This document shows, piece by piece, positions 1 through 9,009 of a DNA stretch of 64,000 nt. Position 1 is the first letter of the stretch. Each line of letters starts with the position of its first letter. The translations under genes and the position numbers were made by a program. Under the pieces are notes generated by a model. That model searched no databases. It was not told where the DNA came from and saw only the letters and a program-made list of their open reading frames with translations. Source of the stretch: Azospirillaceae bacterium (GTDB lineage: Bacteria > Pseudomonadota > Alphaproteobacteria > Azospirillales > Azospirillaceae); contig JAPWJW010000004.1 in the NCBI GenBank assembly GCA_028283825.1, positions 438,292 through 502,291 on the forward strand. Direction: 5' to 3'.

Positions 1-633
1 GGGCGCATCCTTGAACAGGACCTCCAGGGCGGCTTCGGGCTGCCCGGGGGCGGGACGGAAACCCGCCCAATCGGTGAAAAGCGTCGCAAGCGCGCCGACT
101 TCCGCCGGTTGCAGCGGGCCCTCGGCAACACGGCGCGTCCTGAAGTTGGCAATCCGATTGGCCAGTTCCATCCGCGCCGTTGAAAAGGCTTCGCCGGTCA
201 GCGCTTCCAATCCGTTTTCTCGGACGCGGGCGACGGCCCAGGGCAGGCTTGAGACCTCCACCGTCTCGAACTGCGGGCAGGCGGCCGCGTCCAGCCGCAG
301 GCTGGCGATGCAAGTGCGCCCCTCAAGATCGCCGCGCTGTTCATCCTCATAACGGTCCCGGTCGTCTTGCCCTGGGCCCGCTGGTAGCGCCCGGCTGACG
401 ATGGCGGGCGCCTCCGACTTGTCGAACACGCCCAGATACAGCGTGTATCCCGCCACGACCTTGTTCGCGGGCGGATTGGCGAAGGTGACGGGAGTCGTTT
501 CCCCCTTGGCGCGCCACAGGCTCTTGCGCCCGTCCTTTTCACGCAGCCTGTCGTCCAGATCGAAGGGGATGAAAAATTCGGCCTTGTGCCAGAAACGCAG
601 GATATCCAGCAGGCGGTTCGTGTCTTCGCTCAT
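1..633 (-). CDS. Unknown protein, N-terminal part (cut by window edge)
   Basis: Reading from an ATG at 633 the frame stays open for 211 codons to the left edge without a stop, so this is the N-terminal part of a longer protein. The product starts MSEDTNRLLDILRFWHKAEF and has no signal peptide or membrane segment. The FWHKAEFF(I)PFDL opening resembles, from memory only, the N-termini of some large bacterial AAA/helicase-like proteins; I cannot place it firmly. Codon use matches the neighbours, and antisense reading frames over the same DNA are poorer. Function is unassigned. Confidence 0.6.
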   Translation of the reverse strand, partial: MSEDTNRLLDILRFWHKAEFFIPFDLDDRLREKDGRKSLWRAKGETTPVTFANPPANKVVAGYTLYLGVFDKSEAPAIVSRALPAGPGQDDRDRYEDEQRGDLEGRTCIASLRLDAAACPQFETVEVSSLPWAVARVRENGLEALTGEAFSTARMELANRIANFRTRRVAEGPLQPAEVGALATLFTDWAGFRPAPGQPEAALEVLFKDAP

Positions 634-752
634 CGGGCAGCGTAGCCGTGTCATTGACCCCAGGGCCAACCTTCACGTTCAGGTGTGGCGCCGGGGACCA
701 ACCATAAACGCGACACGCCGCGATGCGAAAACACATTGTGGTTCTGGGGGGA

Positions 753-1355
753 TCAGCCCCCCAGGCCCAGCATGCCGATGGCCCCCCCCGTGGCGCCCAT
801 CGTGTGGTCGTACAGCACCTTGGCGCCGATGGCGATCAGGCCGATGCCGCCTGCCACCTCGGCCCAGCGGCCCAGCACGGGGCCGGCGGCGCGGCCCAGC
901 ATCACCCCGCCGAACGCCATGGCGAAGGTGACCAGGCCGATCAGGGCGATGGTGGTGGGCACGTCCACGTTCATATAGCCCAGGGTGATGCCCACGGCGG
1001 TGGCGTCGATGCTGGTCGCCAGCGCCGTCATGACCAGGGTCAGGGGCGAATGCCGCTCCGCCTTGGGCGCGTCCTCGTCATGGTTGAACAGGGCCAGCCA
1101 GGCCATGCGGGCGCCGACGAACAGCAGCAGGCCGAAGGCGATCCAGTGGTCGTAGGCCTCGATATAGCGCGCGAAGGTCAGGCCCAGGCCCCAGCCGATG
1201 ATGGGGGCGGCCAGTTCGAACAGGCCGAAATAGGCGCCGACGCGCGCGGCCTCCCGTATGCCGGGGCGGTTCAGGGCGGCGCCCTTGCCCAATGAGGCGG
1301 CGAAGGCGTCCATGGACAGGCTGAACGCCAGGGCGAAAGACGTGGTGATGGGCAT
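753..1355 (-). CDS. mntP: Manganese efflux pump MntP
   Basis: A 200-residue inner-membrane protein of the MntP (YebN) family, which exports Mn2+ and protects against manganese excess. The start was chosen at 1355 because the N-terminus MPITTSFALAFSLSMDAFAA matches the usual MntP start and places the conserved Asp of SMDAFAAS at residue 16; an upstream in-frame ATG would add an atypical extension. The second conserved motif (ATSIDATAVG) lies in the C-terminal half, as expected of the two three-helix repeats. Length is normal for the family. A candidate yybP-ykoY manganese riboswitch sits in its leader, the standard control for this gene in proteobacteria, which strongly supports the call. Confidence 0.95.
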   Translation of the reverse strand: MPITTSFALAFSLSMDAFAASLGKGAALNRPGIREAARVGAYFGLFELAAPIIGWGLGLTFARYIEAYDHWIAFGLLLFVGARMAWLALFNHDEDAPKAERHSPLTLVMTALATSIDATAVGITLGYMNVDVPTTIALIGLVTFAMAFGGVMLGRAAGPVLGRWAEVAGGIGLIAIGAKVLYDHTMGATGGAIGMLGLGG

Positions 1356-1441
1356 GCGGGGCGGCCTCGATAACAACGACGGCCAGGCAAGAGACAGCGG
1401 CGACCCACGCATCCGCCTGGCCGGCCGGACGCGCTTCGTGC

Positions 1442-1571
1442 CACTGGTCTCGCCAACGATCCGATTGCGGCGGATCGTTCGCTCGCGCCATGGGTGCCCG
1501 GTTAAAGCCGGATCACACCAGGTCTGTTGACGCGGCGCCCGCTGAAGATCGCGGGCGGCTACTCCCCAATG
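1442..1571 (-). ncRNA. yybP-ykoY (manganese) riboswitch, candidate
   Basis: The minus-strand leader of mntP contains the blocks typical of this Mn2+-sensing riboswitch. A 5' segment CATTGGGGAGTAGCCG (ending near 1556) and a 3' segment GGCGAGACCAGTGG (near 1442-1455) close a P1 helix, CATTGG (1571-1566) with CCAGTG (1447-1442), including one G-U pair. Between them lie GC-rich hairpins including a CGCGTC block and GGCGCGAGCG. The element ends about 86 nt before the mntP start, leaving room for an expression platform. Family knowledge: these riboswitches turn on Mn exporters when Mn is high. The fold was judged by eye, not computed. Confidence 0.85.
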
Positions 1572-1659
1572 ATGGGGGGTGCTTAACGGGGAAGGGGTGT
1601 CGCTGTCAAGCGTGGGGGTGTGACATAGCACCGCGTTTTCGGGGCCGGCCGTCCTGCGG

Positions 1660-2226
1660 TCACGATGTCGGCCGGTCCAGCCAGGCGCGCGTGCCGGCCA
1701 GCAATTCATCCGCCAGGGCCGGATCATCGACCAGGCGCGCCAGGATCACGGCACCCACCATGGCCGACCACCCGCCGATGGCGGCCCGGCGCCGCTCTTC
1801 CGCCGTGTCGTCCGGGGCGCTGTCGGCGAAGGTGTCGATCCGTCGCCGGATGGACGCCGTCAGGGCCGCGCGCGTTTCCACCGAGGCGCGCGCCGCCTCC
1901 GTGCCCAGGGCGGCGAACACGCAGCCCTCCGCCGGATGGTCGCGGTGGTCGGTGCCCAGATAGACATCGGCGAAGTCCCGCATGCCCGCGGGGTAGGGCT
2001 TGCCGGCGGCGGCCCTTGCCGCCGGGTCCACCGCATGGGCGCAGGCCCGGGCCACCAGATCATCCTTGGAGGCGAAATGGCCGTAGAAGGCGCCGTGGGT
2101 CAGGCCGGCGGCCTTCATCACCGCCGCCACCGTCACGCGGTCGAACCCCCGTTCGCGGAACAGCCGGGATGCCGCCTCCAGGATGGCCTGGCGGTTTTCG
2201 GCGACCTGGTCGCGGCTGACTTTCAT
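1660..2226 (-). CDS. TetR/AcrR family transcriptional repressor
   Basis: A 188-residue TetR-family regulator. An N-terminal helix-turn-helix at about residues 12-55 (QAILEAASRLFRERGF, then VTVAAVMKAAGLTHGAFYGH) is followed by an all-helical ligand domain with two cysteine-free cores. GAFYGHFASKDDL is the usual recognition-helix signature. It is transcribed divergently from an SDR gene, and the 100-bp gap between them carries a large perfect inverted repeat, so it probably represses itself and the SDR until an unknown small molecule binds. The ligand cannot be told from sequence. Confidence 0.9.
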   Translation of the reverse strand: MKVSRDQVAENRQAILEAASRLFRERGFDRVTVAAVMKAAGLTHGAFYGHFASKDDLVARACAHAVDPAARAAAGKPYPAGMRDFADVYLGTDHRDHPAEGCVFAALGTEAARASVETRAALTASIRRRIDTFADSAPDDTAEERRRAAIGGWSAMVGAVILARLVDDPALADELLAGTRAWLDRPTS

Positions 2227-2260
2227 GGGGTGGGGCTCCTGACGGGACGGCTTGACTTTA

Positions 2261-2307
2261 TTCATGACGATCATCATGAATGCACTAATCATGATGATCG
2301 TCATGAA
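2261..2307. promoter_or_regulatory. Large dyad operator between TetR and SDR genes
   Basis: A perfect 18-bp inverted repeat (2261-2278 and 2290-2307) around an 11-nt spacer. Each arm region contains its own smaller dyad: TTCATGA-N6-TCATGAA at 2261-2280 and TCATGA-N6-TCATGAA at 2289-2307. It therefore looks like two adjacent operator units for the divergently encoded TetR repressor. Assignment to that regulator is inferred from position. Confidence 0.75.
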
Positions 2308-2328
2308 TAAGCCCCTCGGGAGATTTCC

Positions 2329-3126
2329 ATGAGCCCTTCGACCCTGCCCACCGCCCTGATCACCGGCGCCTCCACCGGCATCGGCGCCACCTATGCCGAC
2401 CGCCTGGCCCGTCGCGGCCATGACCTGGTGCTGGTGGCCCGTGACCAGGTCCGCATGGACGCCCTGGCGGCCCGGCTGCGGGCGGAGGCCGGCGTGGCCG
2501 TCGATGTGCTGCCCGCCGACCTGACCGATACGGCCAGCCTGGCCCGGGTGGAGGCACGCCTGCGCGACGACGCGGCCATCGGCCTGCTGGTCAACAATGC
2601 CGGTGCCGCCGCCCACGGCGGTTTCGCCGACGGGGATGTGGAGGCGTGGGATCGGCTGATCCGTCTGAACGTCACCGCCCTGACCCGCCTGACGGGGGCG
2701 GTGCTGCCCCGCTTCATCGCGCAAGGGGCGGGCAGCATCGTCAACGTCGCCTCCGTCGTCGGGCTGGCGCCGGAATTCCCGCTGGGTGTCTATGGCGCCA
2801 CCAAGGCCTATGTGCTGGCGATGTCCCAGGCCTTGCAGGCGGAACTGGGCCCGCGCGGCCTGTACGTGCAGGCGGTGCTGCCGGCCGCCACCCGCACCGA
2901 GATCTGGGAGAAATCGGGCCGCGACGTCGATAGCCTGGCCGGCGTGATGGAGGTGGGCGAGATGGTGGACGCCGCCCTGGTGGGCTTCGACCGGCGTGAG
3001 GCCGTGACCATCCCGTCGCTGCCGGAGGTGGGGCAGTGGCAGGCGTTCGACACCGCCCGCCGCGCCATGCTGCCCAACTTCGCCCAGGCGCACGCGGCCG
3101 AGCGCTATCGCGCCAAGACGGTTTAA
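2329..3126 (+). CDS. SDR-family NAD(P)-dependent oxidoreductase
   Basis: A 265-residue classical short-chain dehydrogenase/reductase. It has the Rossmann nucleotide site TGASTGIG at residues 13-20, the structural NNAG motif near residue 90, a Ser in the VNVASVVG strand and the catalytic YGATK near residue 155. There is no signal peptide, so it is cytosolic. The reaction cannot be fixed from sequence, though the family reduces carbonyls or oxidises alcohols. Start is the ATG after GGGAGATTTCC. Its promoter overlaps the dyad operator shared with the divergent TetR gene, implying inducible expression. Confidence 0.9.
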   Translation: MSPSTLPTALITGASTGIGATYADRLARRGHDLVLVARDQVRMDALAARLRAEAGVAVDVLPADLTDTASLARVEARLRDDAAIGLLVNNAGAAAHGGFADGDVEAWDRLIRLNVTALTRLTGAVLPRFIAQGAGSIVNVASVVGLAPEFPLGVYGATKAYVLAMSQALQAELGPRGLYVQAVLPAATRTEIWEKSGRDVDSLAGVMEVGEMVDAALVGFDRREAVTIPSLPEVGQWQAFDTARRAMLPNFAQAHAAERYRAKTV

Positions 3127-3128
3127 GC

Positions 3129-3311
<183 letters not shown>

Positions 3312-3418
3312 CTAGCGGCTGCGTCCATGCGTGCGCCATGACGCTTCGGCCAGCGCAACGAAGTCAGACAATCGTGCGACGTTTTGGCGGCTCTCGATCC
3401 TAGCCACGGCATCTTGAT

Positions 3419-3430
3419 GTTACCGGTAAC
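3419..3430. promoter_or_regulatory. 12-bp palindrome upstream of GH74 gene
   Basis: GTTACCGGTAAC is a perfect palindrome 53 bp before the GH74 start. Its CCGG-centred form resembles LacI-family operators that control sugar-polymer genes in Proteobacteria. No LacI gene is in the window, so the regulator would be encoded elsewhere. Inference from form and position. Confidence 0.5.
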
Positions 3431-3482
3431 TTCGGCAACAGTGGCGTGGAAAACGATTACAAATAGGGTTGGAAACGCTGTC

Positions 3483-5882
3483 ATGACGGGAAATGTGTTT
3501 ATCGGACGCGGGCGCCGCGCCCGCCGCCTGTTCGTGTCCACGGCCTTGGTCGCCCTGGCGCTGGGCGGTTGCCAGGACCGCACCGGCGCCTCGACCTCGC
3601 CGCCGCCGGCATCGGCCCTGGCCCCCCTGCCGGCGCTGATGGGCCAGGCGCCCTACCAGTGGAAAAGCGTGCAGATCGTGGGCGGCGGCTTCGTCGACGG
3701 CATCGTCTTCCACCCTACGGTGCCGGGCCTGCGCTACGCCCGCACCGACATGGGCGGCGCCTATCGCTGGGACGGGTCGGCCAAGCGCTGGCTGCCCATC
3801 CTGGACTGGGTGTCCTATGACGACACCAACCTGATGGGCGTGGAAAGCATCGCGGTCGATCCCCACAATCCCGATCGCGTCTACCTCGCCTGCGGCACCT
3901 ACACCGCGAAAGAGGCGCCGGACGGCGCCATCCTGCGCTCCGACGACCGGGGCCAGACCTTCCACCGCACCAACGTGCCCATCAAGTTCGGCGGCAACGA
4001 GAACGGCCGGGGCAATGGCGAACGGCTGATGGTGGATCCCAACGATCCCGACACCCTGTTCCTGGGCACCCGCCACGAAGGCCTGTGGGTCAGCCACGAC
4101 GGGTCCATGACCTGGACGCGGGTGGCCGGTTTCCCCGACGTGACGGAGGATACCTCGGCCGAGGCCAAGGCCGGCGTTTCCCCTTGGGGCCGGGGCGGGT
4201 CCGGTCTGGTGTTCGTGGTGTTCGATCCCAAGAGTACCGCCAAGGACGGGAAGGGCAGCCGCACCCTGTATGTCGGCGCCTCGCTGAAGGGCCGGGACAA
4301 TCTGTTCCGCAGCACCGACGGCGGCGTCACCTGGCAGGCGGTGCCGGGCCAGCCCACGGCCAACCGCCCGACGCGCGCCGTGCTGGCGTCCGACGGCACC
4401 CTCTACGTCGCCTACGGCAGCACCCCCGGCCCGTCGCGCATGACCGATGGCGCGGTGTGGAAGCTGGACACGCATACGGGCAAATGGACCGACATCACCC
4501 CGGAAAAGCCGGACGCCGCCCACGGCCGGCCCTTCGGCTATGCCGCCGTCTCGGTGGACGCGCACAATCCCAAGGTGGTGATCGCCAGCAGCTTTGACCG
4601 CAACCGCGACCCCAGCGCCCCGCCTGGTGCTGGCCACCACGGCGACGACATCTTCCGCAGCGTGGATGGCGGCAAAACCTGGAAGCCGGTGTTCACCGGC
4701 GCCCATGGCGGCCTCTATGACTACAGCCTGGCGCCCTATGTGAAACCCACGCCCATCCACTGGCTGTTCGATGTCGAGATCGACCCCGCCGACCCCGACC
4801 ACGCGATGTTCACCACCGGCTACGGCGGGTGGGAAACCTACGACTTGCGCGCGGTGGACCGGAACCAGCCCAGCCACTGGCAGGTGATGAGCACCGGTAT
4901 CGAGGAAACCGTGGGCATGGCGCTGAACAGCCCGGCCCAGGGCGCGCGCCTCATCTCCGCCATCGGCGACTACGGCGGGTTCGTGCACTGGGACCTGGAT
5001 AAGCCGGCGCCGGAAGGGGCGGCCAGTTCACCCCTGTTCGGCAACACTGACGGCGTGGTCTCCGCCCCCCTAAACCCGGGTGTCATCGTCCGTGTCGGCA
5101 TCCATGACGAACGTTATCCCGCCTCCAACATCGGCTATTCCCTGGACGGCGGGCACAGCTGGCAGCCGGCCGCCATGCCCACGCCGGAGGTGAAGCGCGG
5201 CAAGGTCGCGGTCTCGGCCGACGGCGCCACCTGGGTGTGGACGCCGCAGGGTGCGAAGGAAGGCATGGTGACGGGCGCCTATGTCACCACCGACCGGGGT
5301 GCCACCTGGACCTCGGCCCAGGGCCTGCCGGATGGGGTGAAGATCATCGCCGACGCGGTCGATCCCAGCACCTTCTACGCCTTGTCGCTGTTCGACGGGA
5401 AACTGTACGTCAGCACCGACCGTGCCGCCCACTTCCAGGCGCGGCCCTTCACCCTGCCGAACCCGCTGCCCACACCGGCGGTGGTGCGCAACGGCCGGGG
5501 CGATGTACGCGGCGGCCAGGACGCGCTGTACGCCACGCCGGGCGCCAAGGGTGACCTGTGGATCGCCGCCTTCGATGGCCTCTACCACGGCACGGCCCAG
5601 GGCGGTGCGTTCGAACGCATGGCCGGCGTGGACCAGGTGCACGCCTACGGCTTCGGCAAGGCGGCCCCCGGCGCGTCGGTGCCGGCGCAGTACCTGGTGG
5701 GCACCATCTCGGGGCAGCGGGGCATCTTCCGCTCCGACGACGGCGCCCGGCACTGGACGCGCATCAACGATGACCAGCACCAGTGGGGCCTGATCCTGCA
5801 GGTGACGGGCGATCCCAAGCAGTACGGCCGCGTCTATGTCGGGACCCACGGCCGGGGCGTCGTCTACGGCGATCCGCGTTGA
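3483..5882 (+). CDS. GH74-family xyloglucanase-like lipoprotein
   Basis: A 799-residue exported protein. The start at 3483 gives a signal peptide with a lipobox (LVALALGGC, Cys near residue 25), so it is probably an outer-membrane or periplasmic lipoprotein; upstream ATGs would bury the signal. The mature part is a double beta-propeller of BNR/sortilin-like repeats (repeated S-D-D/G-G-x-T-W units), typical of glycoside hydrolase family 74, which cuts xyloglucan backbones. The opening WKSVQIVGGGFVDGIVFHP and RTDMGGAYRWD is characteristic of GH74; an Asp in TDMGG and another in GDYGGFVHWD are plausible catalytic acids by analogy. It stands alone, with a palindrome upstream and a strong hairpin after its stop. 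Substrate specificity is inferred. Confidence 0.85.
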   Translation: MTGNVFIGRGRRARRLFVSTALVALALGGCQDRTGASTSPPPASALAPLPALMGQAPYQWKSVQIVGGGFVDGIVFHPTVPGLRYARTDMGGAYRWDGSAKRWLPILDWVSYDDTNLMGVESIAVDPHNPDRVYLACGTYTAKEAPDGAILRSDDRGQTFHRTNVPIKFGGNENGRGNGERLMVDPNDPDTLFLGTRHEGLWVSHDGSMTWTRVAGFPDVTEDTSAEAKAGVSPWGRGGSGLVFVVFDPKSTAKDGKGSRTLYVGASLKGRDNLFRSTDGGVTWQAVPGQPTANRPTRAVLASDGTLYVAYGSTPGPSRMTDGAVWKLDTHTGKWTDITPEKPDAAHGRPFGYAAVSVDAHNPKVVIASSFDRNRDPSAPPGAGHHGDDIFRSVDGGKTWKPVFTGAHGGLYDYSLAPYVKPTPIHWLFDVEIDPADPDHAMFTTGYGGWETYDLRAVDRNQPSHWQVMSTGIEETVGMALNSPAQGARLISAIGDYGGFVHWDLDKPAPEGAASSPLFGNTDGVVSAPLNPGVIVRVGIHDERYPASNIGYSLDGGHSWQPAAMPTPEVKRGKVAVSADGATWVWTPQGAKEGMVTGAYVTTDRGATWTSAQGLPDGVKIIADAVDPSTFYALSLFDGKLYVSTDRAAHFQARPFTLPNPLPTPAVVRNGRGDVRGGQDALYATPGAKGDLWIAAFDGLYHGTAQGGAFERMAGVDQVHAYGFGKAAPGASVPAQYLVGTISGQRGIFRSDDGARHWTRINDDQHQWGLILQVTGDPKQYGRVYVGTHGRGVVYGDPR

Positions 5883-5909
5883 GGGAATAACCCACTACTC
5901 CAAAGGGTT

Positions 5910-5940
5910 AGTGTCTTCCGGGCAACCCCCGGAAGACACT
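5910..5940 (+). terminator. Strong hairpin after GH74 gene
   Basis: A perfect 13-bp stem (AGTGTCTTCCGGG with CCCGGAAGACACT) and a 5-nt loop lie 28 nt after the GH74 stop. No T-run follows, so it may be a Rho-dependent terminator or a 3'-end stabiliser. Confidence 0.6.
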
Positions 5941-6003
5941 GAATCCGATATCGTTTGCATCTCTGCCATTATAGCATGGGGGCCCGCCGCCGGACCCGAC
6001 CCC

Positions 6004-9000
6004 ATGCCGACCCATCCCCCTGCCATCCCCCCTTCCGCCCCGCCGTCGCGCAGGGGGGCATGGTGGCGCCGCGTGGGCCCACCCCGCCTGTGGTGGGATG
6101 TGCGGCGTAAGCGCTTCTGGGCCGTCGCCTTTCTTCTGCTGTACACGCTGGCCGGCTTCCTCGTGGTGCCGCCCCTGGTGCGGCGGCAGGTGGTGGCGGT
6201 GGCGCAGAAGACCTTCCAGCGGCCTGCGGCACTGGACGGGGTGCGCATCAACCCCTTCCTGCTCAGCATCGACCTCAAAGGCTTTCGTTTGGGCGAGGCG
6301 GACGGCTCCGCCCTGCTGGGTTTCGACCGGCTGCACATTCGCCTGGCGCCCAGCGGCGTGCTGCACTGGGCCTGGGGCATCGGCGACATCCGGCTTGAAG
6401 GGCTGAAGGCCACCTTCATCCGTTATGGCGATACCGACACCAACATCGGGCGCCTGTTCCGCGGCGCGGCCCAGGCGGAAGGGGCGCCGGCCAAGGAGGA
6501 TACGGGCCTGCCGCGCCTGCTGATCCACCACCTGGCCATCGTGAATGCGGCGGCCGATGTTACCGATCAGGTGCCGGGCACCCCGTTCAAGACCAAGGTC
6601 GGCCCCGTGAGTGTGGAGTTCAACGACCTCAGCACCCTGCCGGAACGGCTGGGGCAACAGCATGTGCAGGTCGGGCTGGAAGGGGGCGCCACCCTGGAAT
6701 GGACGGGCAAGTCCGGCCTGAACCCCATTGTCTCCACTGGCCATGTGGCGGCGCGCGGACCCTATCTGCCCCTGCTGGCCCGCTACTTCGGTGACGCGCT
6801 GCACGTCGCCGTGCCCACGGGCACCGTCGCCGCCGACCTGGAATACCAGGTCAGCCGCCGGCCGGGCGGGGACTATGCCCTGGCAGTCGACCATCTCAGC
6901 CTGGCGGTGCGTGACCTGGCCGTGCGGGAGGGAAGCGGGGACGGGGCGCCGTTCCTGACCCTGCCGGACCTGCGCCTGGCCGGCGGCCACCTAGCCTGGC
7001 CGGAGATGAAGGCCGGCGCCGACAGCGTGGCCGTGAATGGCCTGGCCCTGGCCTTGCGGCGGCAGGAGGATGGCGGCATCGCGCCCCTGCCCCTTCCGCC
7101 GGCACCGGCCCCTGGGGGGGCCGTCCCTGGAGAGGCGGCCCCAGCCGGGCCCGCCTGGACGGCCACCCTGGGCAAACTCACGGTGCACGCTGCCCAGGCG
7201 GTGATCGAGGACCACGCGCTGCATGAGCCGACGCGACTTGAGATCACGCCCATCGACCTCACCGTCGATGGCCTGTCCAATCAGGCGGGGACGGCCTTCC
7301 CCTTCACCGGGTCGGCGGCATTGGCGTCGGGGGGCGAGGTCCAGGCCCAGGGCCAGGTGACGGTCCTGCCGGCGGTGCAGCTGGATGCCAAGCTGGCCGT
7401 GGCCGGCCTGCGCCTGGCCGCCCTTCAGCCCTATGTGCGCGAATGGTTGCGGGTGGATGTCAACGACGGCCAACTGAGCGGCGAGGGGGATGTGACCCTG
7501 GCGGGTCCCGCCGGTCTCAGCATCGTCGGCAAGGGTGAGGTGCAGGCGCTGGCGGTGACGGAGCAGGGGGGCGACACGCCCGTCGTCTCCTGGGACCGGC
7601 TGGAGGTCGACCGTTATGAATATCGCCAGGCGACCAACACGGTCAGCCTGTCCCGGGTCACCGTCACCGGCCCCTATCTGCGCCTTCAGGTGGCGGCCAA
7701 CCAGACCACCAATTTCAGCCATCTGGTGGTGGCGGGGGACAAGGCGGCACCCGCTTCCGCGCCGCCGGGGGCGGCCCCGATGGTCAGTGTCGGCCGGGTG
7801 GTGGTGGCCGGCGGCAAGGCGGACTATGGCGACGCGTCCTTGCCGCTGCCCTTCGCGGCCCACATCACCAGCCTGCAGGGGACGGTGTCGGCGCTGGCCA
7901 TCGGCACACGCTCGGCGGCGCGGTTGGCGCTGGTGGGCCAGGTGGGCGATTTCGGCCAGGTGACCGTCGACGGCCGGCTGCTGCCCACCGATCCCGGCGG
8001 CGACACCGATGTCGTCCTGAAGTTCCGCAATGTCGAATTCCCCAGCCTGTCGCCCTACACGGTGAAGTTCGCCGGCCGGCGCATCGCCCAGGGCCGGCTG
8101 GACGTCGATCTGCACTACGCCATCGACGACGGAAAGCTGAACGGCGCCAACCGCGTCGTCATCCGCGACATCAAGCTGGGCGACCGGGTGAATGTGCTGG
8201 GCGCCCTGGACCTGCCGCTGGATCTCGCCATCGCCCTGCTGAAGGATGAGGAGGGCCGGATCAATGTCGACCTGCCGGTCAGCGGCAACATCCACGACCC
8301 GCGCTTCGATATCGGCAGCGTCGTCTCCGCCGCCATCGGCGACATGCTGAGCAACCTGGTCACCGCCCCCTTCCGGGCGCTGGCGGCCCTGTTCGACGGG
8401 GCGGACGCGGACCAGTTGGACCATATCGATTTCGCCCCCGGGCGCGCGGACCTGTCCCCGCCGGGGCGGGAGAAGATCCTCCACCTGGCCCAGGCGCTGA
8501 CGGCGCGGCCGCAACTGGCCCTGGTGGTGCCCGGCGTCACGGCGCCCAAGGCCGACCGAGTCCAGCTGCAATATGACGCGCTGGATGCCCGCATGGTCCA
8601 CGACCTGGCGGACCGCGACACCGTCGAAGACCAGCGCCAGTACCTGGAAACCCTGTTCGCGCAGCGCCTGGACGCAGAGCAGCTGGCGCCCCTGCGCCTG
8701 TCCTTTACGCACGCGGCGGCCTCCCAACCCATCGATGCCAAGGCGCCCCCGCCGCCTGTGCTGGATCAGGCGGGCTATGTGGCGGCCCTGCGGGACCGCG
8801 TGGCCGGGACCGAAGCGGTGGACGATGCCGCCTTGGCGGCGCTGGCCCAGGCGCGGGCGGCGGCGGTGGCTGGTGCCCTGGCGCAGCAGCGTCCGGGCCT
8901 CGCCCCGGGCCGGATCAGCCTGCGCGGTGCCGTCCATACCCGGCCGGGCGAAGACGGCCTGATCCCCCTGAAGCTGGACGCCGCCAGCACGGGCGATTAG
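6004..9000 (+). CDS. DUF748 (AsmA-like) envelope protein
   Basis: A 998-residue protein of the DUF748 family. After a basic proline-rich N-terminus comes one membrane anchor (about residues 40-60, FWAVAFLLLYTLAGFLVVPP) followed by DUF748-type repeats with AsmA-like strands (INPFLLSIDLKGFRLGEADG, then LRIV/NFSHL and FRNVEFPSLSPYT blocks). Near the C-terminus FAPGRADLSPPGREKILHLA resembles an OmpA-like segment found in this family. AsmA-like proteins are periplasm-spanning and are thought to help lipid or outer-membrane homeostasis; the exact role here is unknown. The ATG at 6004 places the anchor normally; upstream in-frame codons run through the preceding hairpin and were rejected. Confidence 0.85.
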   Translation: MPTHPPAIPPSAPPSRRGAWWRRVGPPRLWWDVRRKRFWAVAFLLLYTLAGFLVVPPLVRRQVVAVAQKTFQRPAALDGVRINPFLLSIDLKGFRLGEADGSALLGFDRLHIRLAPSGVLHWAWGIGDIRLEGLKATFIRYGDTDTNIGRLFRGAAQAEGAPAKEDTGLPRLLIHHLAIVNAAADVTDQVPGTPFKTKVGPVSVEFNDLSTLPERLGQQHVQVGLEGGATLEWTGKSGLNPIVSTGHVAARGPYLPLLARYFGDALHVAVPTGTVAADLEYQVSRRPGGDYALAVDHLSLAVRDLAVREGSGDGAPFLTLPDLRLAGGHLAWPEMKAGADSVAVNGLALALRRQEDGGIAPLPLPPAPAPGGAVPGEAAPAGPAWTATLGKLTVHAAQAVIEDHALHEPTRLEITPIDLTVDGLSNQAGTAFPFTGSAALASGGEVQAQGQVTVLPAVQLDAKLAVAGLRLAALQPYVREWLRVDVNDGQLSGEGDVTLAGPAGLSIVGKGEVQALAVTEQGGDTPVVSWDRLEVDRYEYRQATNTVSLSRVTVTGPYLRLQVAANQTTNFSHLVVAGDKAAPASAPPGAAPMVSVGRVVVAGGKADYGDASLPLPFAAHITSLQGTVSALAIGTRSAARLALVGQVGDFGQVTVDGRLLPTDPGGDTDVVLKFRNVEFPSLSPYTVKFAGRRIAQGRLDVDLHYAIDDGKLNGANRVVIRDIKLGDRVNVLGALDLPLDLAIALLKDEEGRINVDLPVSGNIHDPRFDIGSVVSAAIGDMLSNLVTAPFRALAALFDGADADQLDHIDFAPGRADLSPPGREKILHLAQALTARPQLALVVPGVTAPKADRVQLQYDALDARMVHDLADRDTVEDQRQYLETLFAQRLDAEQLAPLRLSFTHAAASQPIDAKAPPPPVLDQAGYVAALRDRVAGTEAVDDAALAALAQARAAAVAGALAQQRPGLAPGRISLRGAVHTRPGEDGLIPLKLDAASTGD

Positions 9001-9009
9001 GGGAAGGTC

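Noticed and set aside
3384-3482. Upstream start for the GH74 gene
   Set aside because: It would mask the lipoprotein signal and include the palindrome in coding DNA.
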